64,000 bases of DNA, taken from Fomes fomentarius. Taxonomy: Eukaryota > Basidiomycota > Agaricomycetes > Polyporales > Polyporaceae. The stretch covers positions 434,001-498,000 of the forward strand of contig JABYQN010000004.1 of assembly GCA_022606135.1 (NCBI GenBank), read 5' to 3'. The position numbers were made by a program, and so were the translations under genes. The notes beneath the pieces are model-generated. The model made no database searches, had not been told where the DNA came from, and saw only the letters and a list, made by a program, of their open reading frames with translations. Positions 59,396 to 64,000 of the stretch are shown piece after piece. The stretch's first letter is position 1. Each line of letters starts with the position of its first letter.

Positions 59396-61647
59396 TTAGT
59401 CCAGGTCCAAGGTCGTGCTTGCCGGTAGCTGCACAATGTCCGGCATGTCTTTGAACTGCCAGCGGACTAGAAAATCATCAAGCATGGTGAGTATGGATGA
59501 CATACGAGAAGACACCCACTCACATAGCACATTCTCCCCAGCATCATACGCATACCCGAAAAAGTCCTCCTTATGGAAGCACTTCTGCGGCCATCGCATA
59601 TCCGCAGAGTACGCCTCATCGATATCCTCCTCCTCTTCTTCTTCTTCCTCCTCTTCATCGCGCCCCTGCCCACCGCCCTCCGCATCGTCCAGTCCCAAAT
59701 AATCATCATACACATCCGGATAGTCCATCCCCCCATACCCATCCCTGCCCGCCTCGCCTTCCAACCGCTCCAGGTCCAGCGTGCCCGCCTTCAACGCCTC
59801 ACGATAGGCCCGCCCCTCCTTGTCGACCGCCTTCCACGTCGCCCAGCGCGGGATGCGCGCACGGCGGTAGCTCGTGCGCACGCCCATGCGGTTCACGTAC
59901 CGGCACTCAGTCGCGACGAACAGCGCCGAGCGTGCAGGGTCCCACGCGAGGGAGGCGACGGCGTTGTTCCCTGTCGAGAGTTCGTACACACACTCTTCGG
60001 CGCGGATGTCCCACATCTTGACTTGCTGGGTCAGGTCGCCGCCGGTGAAGAGCGCTGTTGTCGTGTGGGTGTCAGTACCTTAATTTTGGGGTCAAGGAGG
60101 AGGAACATGGAGGGGGGAGAAGATGAGGATGGGGCTTACTGGGGATACCGTCCGGATGCACTAGGACGACGTCGGTGCACCCTTCCCGCTGAAGACCGGT
60201 GTTGAAAGTGAGCACGGGCAACGGGCGGCGGACGTCGAACAGCCGCGCAAAGCCGTCGCTCCCCGCTGTGATGAATACGTTTGGGTCCGCAGGGCTGGTC
60301 GCGATCTTCTCGACCTCTCCCCCGTGTCCGAGGAACCGCGTGACGCGCTTTCCGCCCTGTTCGAGGTCCATCGATATGCACGCGTACCCACAAGACTCCA
60401 CTGCACGTTCTGCGCAGATGAGATGTCCGCTGGACTCGTGCAGGTGCCATGCGGCGGGGAAGAAATCGGGATCGTCTGCGAATGCGATTGTAGAGTGTGA
60501 TGTTGTTGGCGCTTCTAGGTCCCATACCACTGCCTTTCCCTTGCCAGCTCTCGCAATACGGCCGTTTGGAAGGCGAGCTAGCGGGCCGAGGAACTCGTGG
60601 GGCGAGGTGAGTGTATGCTCGTTAGGCAGGCGCTTGGGGACTTTGCCCGAGTCGTCTGGCGCGAAGGAGAAGGACTTTACGCAGTCCTCGTCAGCGAGGA
60701 AGACGAGTTTGCGGGAATCGTCAGTGGTGATGTAGTGGGCGACGTTCGTCAGGCCGGGATCTAATTCAATGCCCTCTAAGAAGTCGGAAGATTGGTCTGC
60801 AAGAAGGTAGTAGCGCAGGAGTGGATTGCGGCCCTTCCACCCGCCTCCTGTTGACATGGCGAGGATGGCTCCGTCAGACGAAAGCGACATGTCAAAAGGT
60901 ACGGACAGATTGTCGACGGTGAGCTGGGCGCGGGCTTGATAGATGTTGTGTGCAAGCGGGGTCGCCTTCGTTGCGGAGGGAGCGAAGCCGCCGCGGAAAC
61001 GTGAGAGGCGGGTTGTGAAAGGATGTGGACGGAGGGTCTTCGTCCATGGGCGTATGCGCGCGAAAGCTGGTATTTTCGGCGCAGCTGCAAGAGGCGTATG
61101 AGCATAAAGTCAATTGGAAATACGGAGTCTACGGGGGCACCGTGCCATACGATGTCCAATGCGATACGCAACCTGCCATATGCGCATACTTCATGGGAAC
61201 AACATCACTCACCAGCTCCGGGTTTCAGCATGCTGGTATAGAACTTGACGAACGCATCAAGCACGTCGGATCCTGTTGGTCGAGATGTAACTAGCGTTCA
61301 TGGGACTAAACTACGAGATACGCACCTGCATTCTCCAATGCATCTTCCACGAATGGCTCGTCGTCCGAATGTGCGAATGATGGTAAAGACGAGAAGCCGG
61401 CATCCTGGCTATATGCATACTGAAGCGAGACATTGAGGATCTGGTGTGCCTTCTCAATAATTGCCTGGAGGTCCGGAGACGCTTTCCTCTCCGCGTCGCG
61501 CACAATAGTACAGACGTCCTGGAGCATGTTGATATACCTCTTATTCCTTCTCTTGCGGTCCGCGTCAGTAGACTTGTCGGCCTGGTGAGCGTGGAGATGC
61601 TGGGCCAGCCTATCGAGAAGGATGAGCCATGGGGCCTGGTGCGCCAT
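59396..61647 (-). CDS. WD40-repeat protein of unknown function
   Basis: Five exons on the minus strand: complement(join(59396..59466, 59524..60054, 60140..61084, 61213..61272, 61326..61647)), 642 residues. The N-terminal 110 residues are helical (LILLDRLAQHLHAHQADKS, NMLQDVCTIVRDAERKA). A beta-propeller follows, with degenerate WD units such as FDMSLSSDGAILAMSTGGG, RAGKGKAVVWDLEAPT, EKIATSPADPNVFITAGSDG plus FARLFDVRRPLPV, and LFTGGDLTQQVKMWDIRAEE. Near the C-terminus is a run of Glu (GGGQGRDEEEEEEEEEEDID), then WPQKCFHKEDFFGYAYDAGE and LFRWQFKDMPDIVQL. The overall type is a scaffold-like WD protein; no specific complex can be assigned. Divergent from the glycosyltransferase gene. Confidence 0.8.
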
Positions 61648-62314
61648 GGCAAGGAAATAGATACAGACAAGAGAGAGAACTGGCCAGCAGGGTAAAAGCA
61701 GGTACGTATAGACTGATCAAGAACTCGGACTCGCCAGGTGCACGGGCGCCAAAAGGGGACTAGTGTTGGCCGCCGAGTGCGATCCAGGGCGAGATCTCTC
61801 GCCTATCCATCTCGACGAGGACGACTTCTCCCGCTTGTCTGCAGGCGAGCGGTCGGGGGGACGCAGTCACAGTGCGCGGCCATCTGAGCAACGACGGAGG
61901 GGCGAGGAGGTGGTTGAGGGGAAAGAATGAGAGGCAGGAGTGGATAGTACGCACGAATGACGAAGCCACTGAGAACCAGTGCCACTGACGCGTTCAACGT
62001 GATCGCGACTCGCGACGCGGGCCGGCCCGATGCACTCTGGCCTGGCAACTCTGTCACTGTTTGCCTCCAACATGCCAGTCGAGCCTTCCATCCTAAGCTT
62101 GCCCTCATGCTCTCATATACCCACCCAGCCTGACCGCCTCGCGTCGGCACTCCCACCTCCCACCTTCTCTCCCATCTCCCGATACGGTGATCATCCAGCG
62201 CCCCCAACTTGTTCACGGTGATCTCCTCGCAACGGCACAACAACGCAGTGCCCCAGCGAACCCTTACCCAGACTGTGGAGGGTATATATGGTCTAAAGCC
62301 GCACGATTCCGACT
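61648..62314. promoter_or_regulatory. Divergent promoter region of WD40 and glycosyltransferase genes
   Basis: 667 bp between opposite start codons. A minus-strand frame (61803..62243) contains a hydrophobic stretch (VALVLSGFVIRAYYPLLPLI) that could belong to a small membrane-protein gene, but neither start nor splice sites support it. Confidence 0.4.
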
Positions 62315-64000
62315 ATGACCACGAACTCAGCAATGGCGAACGAACAGAGCAGGTTGACTTTCGTGTACTACTGCTCAGGCCATGGTACGTCATACCTCTC
62401 CGGCTGTAACAACTCCTCATTGACTATGAGAGCGTCGCAGGATACGGCCATGCTACCCGGGTCTCTGCCTTCGCCCGCCACCTTCTCAGCCTCGACAACC
62501 GGCCAAACATCCACATCGTATCTTCCGCCCCGAAGCATGTCTTTGCAGACAGTATCGCCGTAGGAGCTTTCTATCGTAATGCCCATATAGACCCTGTAAT
62601 TGTACAACCCCTTGCGTAAGCCGTCCATCAACCAGTCCTATACGCATACTCAACCCTCGCCTAGATATCGCGTAGACCGTCAGAAGAGCGTCGAAGTGCT
62701 CGAGACCTTCTTGACAAAGAAAGATGCGAAAGTATGGGACGAATCCCAATGGCTCAGAGCAATTCATGCGGACTGCGTCCTCAGTGACGCCGCCTTCCTC
62801 GGATGGTCTGCTCACTCTAATCCTCCATGATTGAAGTACTCACATCTAGTTTACCTAGTCTTGCCGCGCATCATGCGGGGATCCCTTCTGTCCTCATCAC
62901 CAACTTCTCATTCGACTCAGTCTACAGCTATCTCTCGACGCCCTTGATAGACGAGCCCAACAAGCCAGAATTCCCCGCCTTGGACGGGATGCTCTCTCCG
63001 CCGTCTGCCAAGGCAAAGGAGGAACTTGAGCCAGATGTCCCAATTCCAAACGAGGTGCTCACCCCCTAGTGGATCACATCCATCGTGGCTACCGTTGCGC
63101 GGATCTCCTACTACGGCTACCAGGCGCAATACCGCTGCCCTCTTTCACTGTGCGCCCTAGTCTTCCTTCACCCGATTGGGTAGACCTCGAGGCGCGCTGT
63201 TTCAAGTCGTCTGTCATTGACCACCTCACGCAGCCGCCTTCATCGTACGAACTCCTTCCTCAGTTACCATTCCCGGACCACTACCCTCGCAAGCCGTTGT
63301 CACGCGAAGCGCGATCTGCTCCTCTACTCGTGCGTCCACCAAATCAGGATGTGTACAAGCCTGAGGGCCGCAGTCGTCTTCTCGAGTCCATTGGTGTTCC
63401 AGCTCACCTGCACGACCCCAACACGACCAAGATCCTCATCGTCTCCTTTGGCGGCCAAGTCTTCCACAGGCCACACAGCCGGGGACACAGTCGCACCTCA
63501 TCCAAAGCGTCCACTCCGAAACCCCTCCCGCCAGCATTCGGGCTATCTCCCAATGGCATCGCTGATGCAGCCAGCAGCTCGACACATCCCGCGTCGCCAC
63601 TCGTGGACCCCGAGGGACATGCCCGAGCCTTGAGCGACGCGTTGCAGAGCGCGAGCATCGCTCCGCCCCCGAGCCCTCCGTCGCAAGACAACACACGCCC
63701 AGAGTCTATGCCGCCGCTTCCGCGACCCATCCCGCCGCACGTCACGCCGTTCGAGCACTCTCGACACCGCTCGCTGTCGTCGCTCCGTCTGGCAGGCGCG
63801 CCTCCAGCAGCGGTCCCAACGTCCCCGCGTACAGCGAACTCCGCGACGTTCTCCGCGGTCCCTACGTTCGAGGCTGTGATGATCCCGCCGACGCCCCGCG
63901 CACCTGACGGGTTCGAAACCACGGAACCTGCCTGGGACTCTACCTCTACCTCTACCTCCACCCTTTCCACCGCGACCGACTCAGCTGCGGCGGCGGCAGA
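62315..64000 (+). CDS. Glycosyltransferase related to the arabinokinase N-terminal domain; runs off the window, apparent frameshift
   Basis: Exons 62315..62384, 62441..62615, 62665..62805 and 62859 onward. The start MTTNSAMANEQSRLTFVYYC leads into the nucleotide-sugar site SGHGYGHATRVSAF, then HIVSSAPKHVFADS, LSDAAFLGCLAAHHAGIPSV and ITNFSFDSVYSYL. This is the UDP-glycosyltransferase-like domain seen at the N-terminus of plant and fungal L-arabinokinase-type proteins. In exon 4 the frame meets TAG at 63067-63069 directly after ACCCCC. One frame over, the family sequence continues (LVDHIHRGYRCADLLLRL) without a stop to the window end, through a Ser/Pro-rich insertion (ALQSASIAPPPSPPS). No intron fits, so one C seems to be missing from the C5 run at 63062-63066. 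The 3' end lies beyond the window. Confidence 0.75.

Noticed and set aside
61803..62243. Minus-strand 146-codon frame with a hydrophobic segment
   Set aside because: It lies in a divergent promoter region, has an atypical start, and no splice model gives a recognisable protein.

Overview
This 64 kb window is nuclear DNA of a filamentous basidiomycete, most likely a mushroom-forming (Agaricomycotina, polypore-like) fungus. The genes are densely packed on both strands, and almost all are cut by many short introns (about 40-90 nt, GTRNGY donors, CTRAY-like branch sites, YAG acceptors). Several exons are only 9-16 nt. Housekeeping proteins match fungal or eukaryotic families. All splice models were read by eye from frame continuity and protein-family recognition; no alignment or transcript data were used.

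Layout. 0-17 kb: three members of one unrecognised fungal protein family (a partial copy at 3-701, a decayed copy near 1622-1990, a long minus-strand copy at about 12.5-16.8 kb). Between them lie five conserved genes: the 3'-5' exonuclease REX4, translation factor eIF1A, the PP2A catalytic subunit, a small Cys-rich protein and chaperonin subunit CCT5. A foldback inverted repeat sits between CCT5 and the long unknown gene. 18-25.6 kb: four tandem paralogues of an NAD(P)-binding Rossmann (atypical SDR/epimerase-like) gene with the same intron positions. A fifth copy is at 57.4-58.7 kb.

26-37 kb is a transposon island. A 2.45 kb element with 37-bp terminal inverted repeats and flanking TA lies directly beside a non-LTR retrotransposon. 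The retrotransposon has an ORF1 zinc knuckle, APE endonuclease, reverse transcriptase and RNase H, a poly(A) tail and an 11-bp target-site duplication. It is damaged by two in-frame TGA codons and carries about 2 kb of extra 3' sequence that includes a tRNA-like SINE head. Its poly(A) end is about 180 bp upstream of a YVC1-type vacuolar cation channel gene.

37-64 kb: the YVC1-like channel, an MFS sugar transporter, a macro-domain protein with an altered active-site residue, a YANK/STK32-type kinase (divergent from the macro gene), a DUF1349 protein, an NLS-rich ankyrin-like protein, a small secreted Gly-rich protein, SDR copy 5, a WD40 protein and, running off the end, a glycosyltransferase related to the N-terminal part of arabinokinases. 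The glycosyltransferase carries an apparent one-base frameshift. The genes do not form a pathway. The noteworthy content is the unknown family, the SDR expansion and the nested mobile elements.
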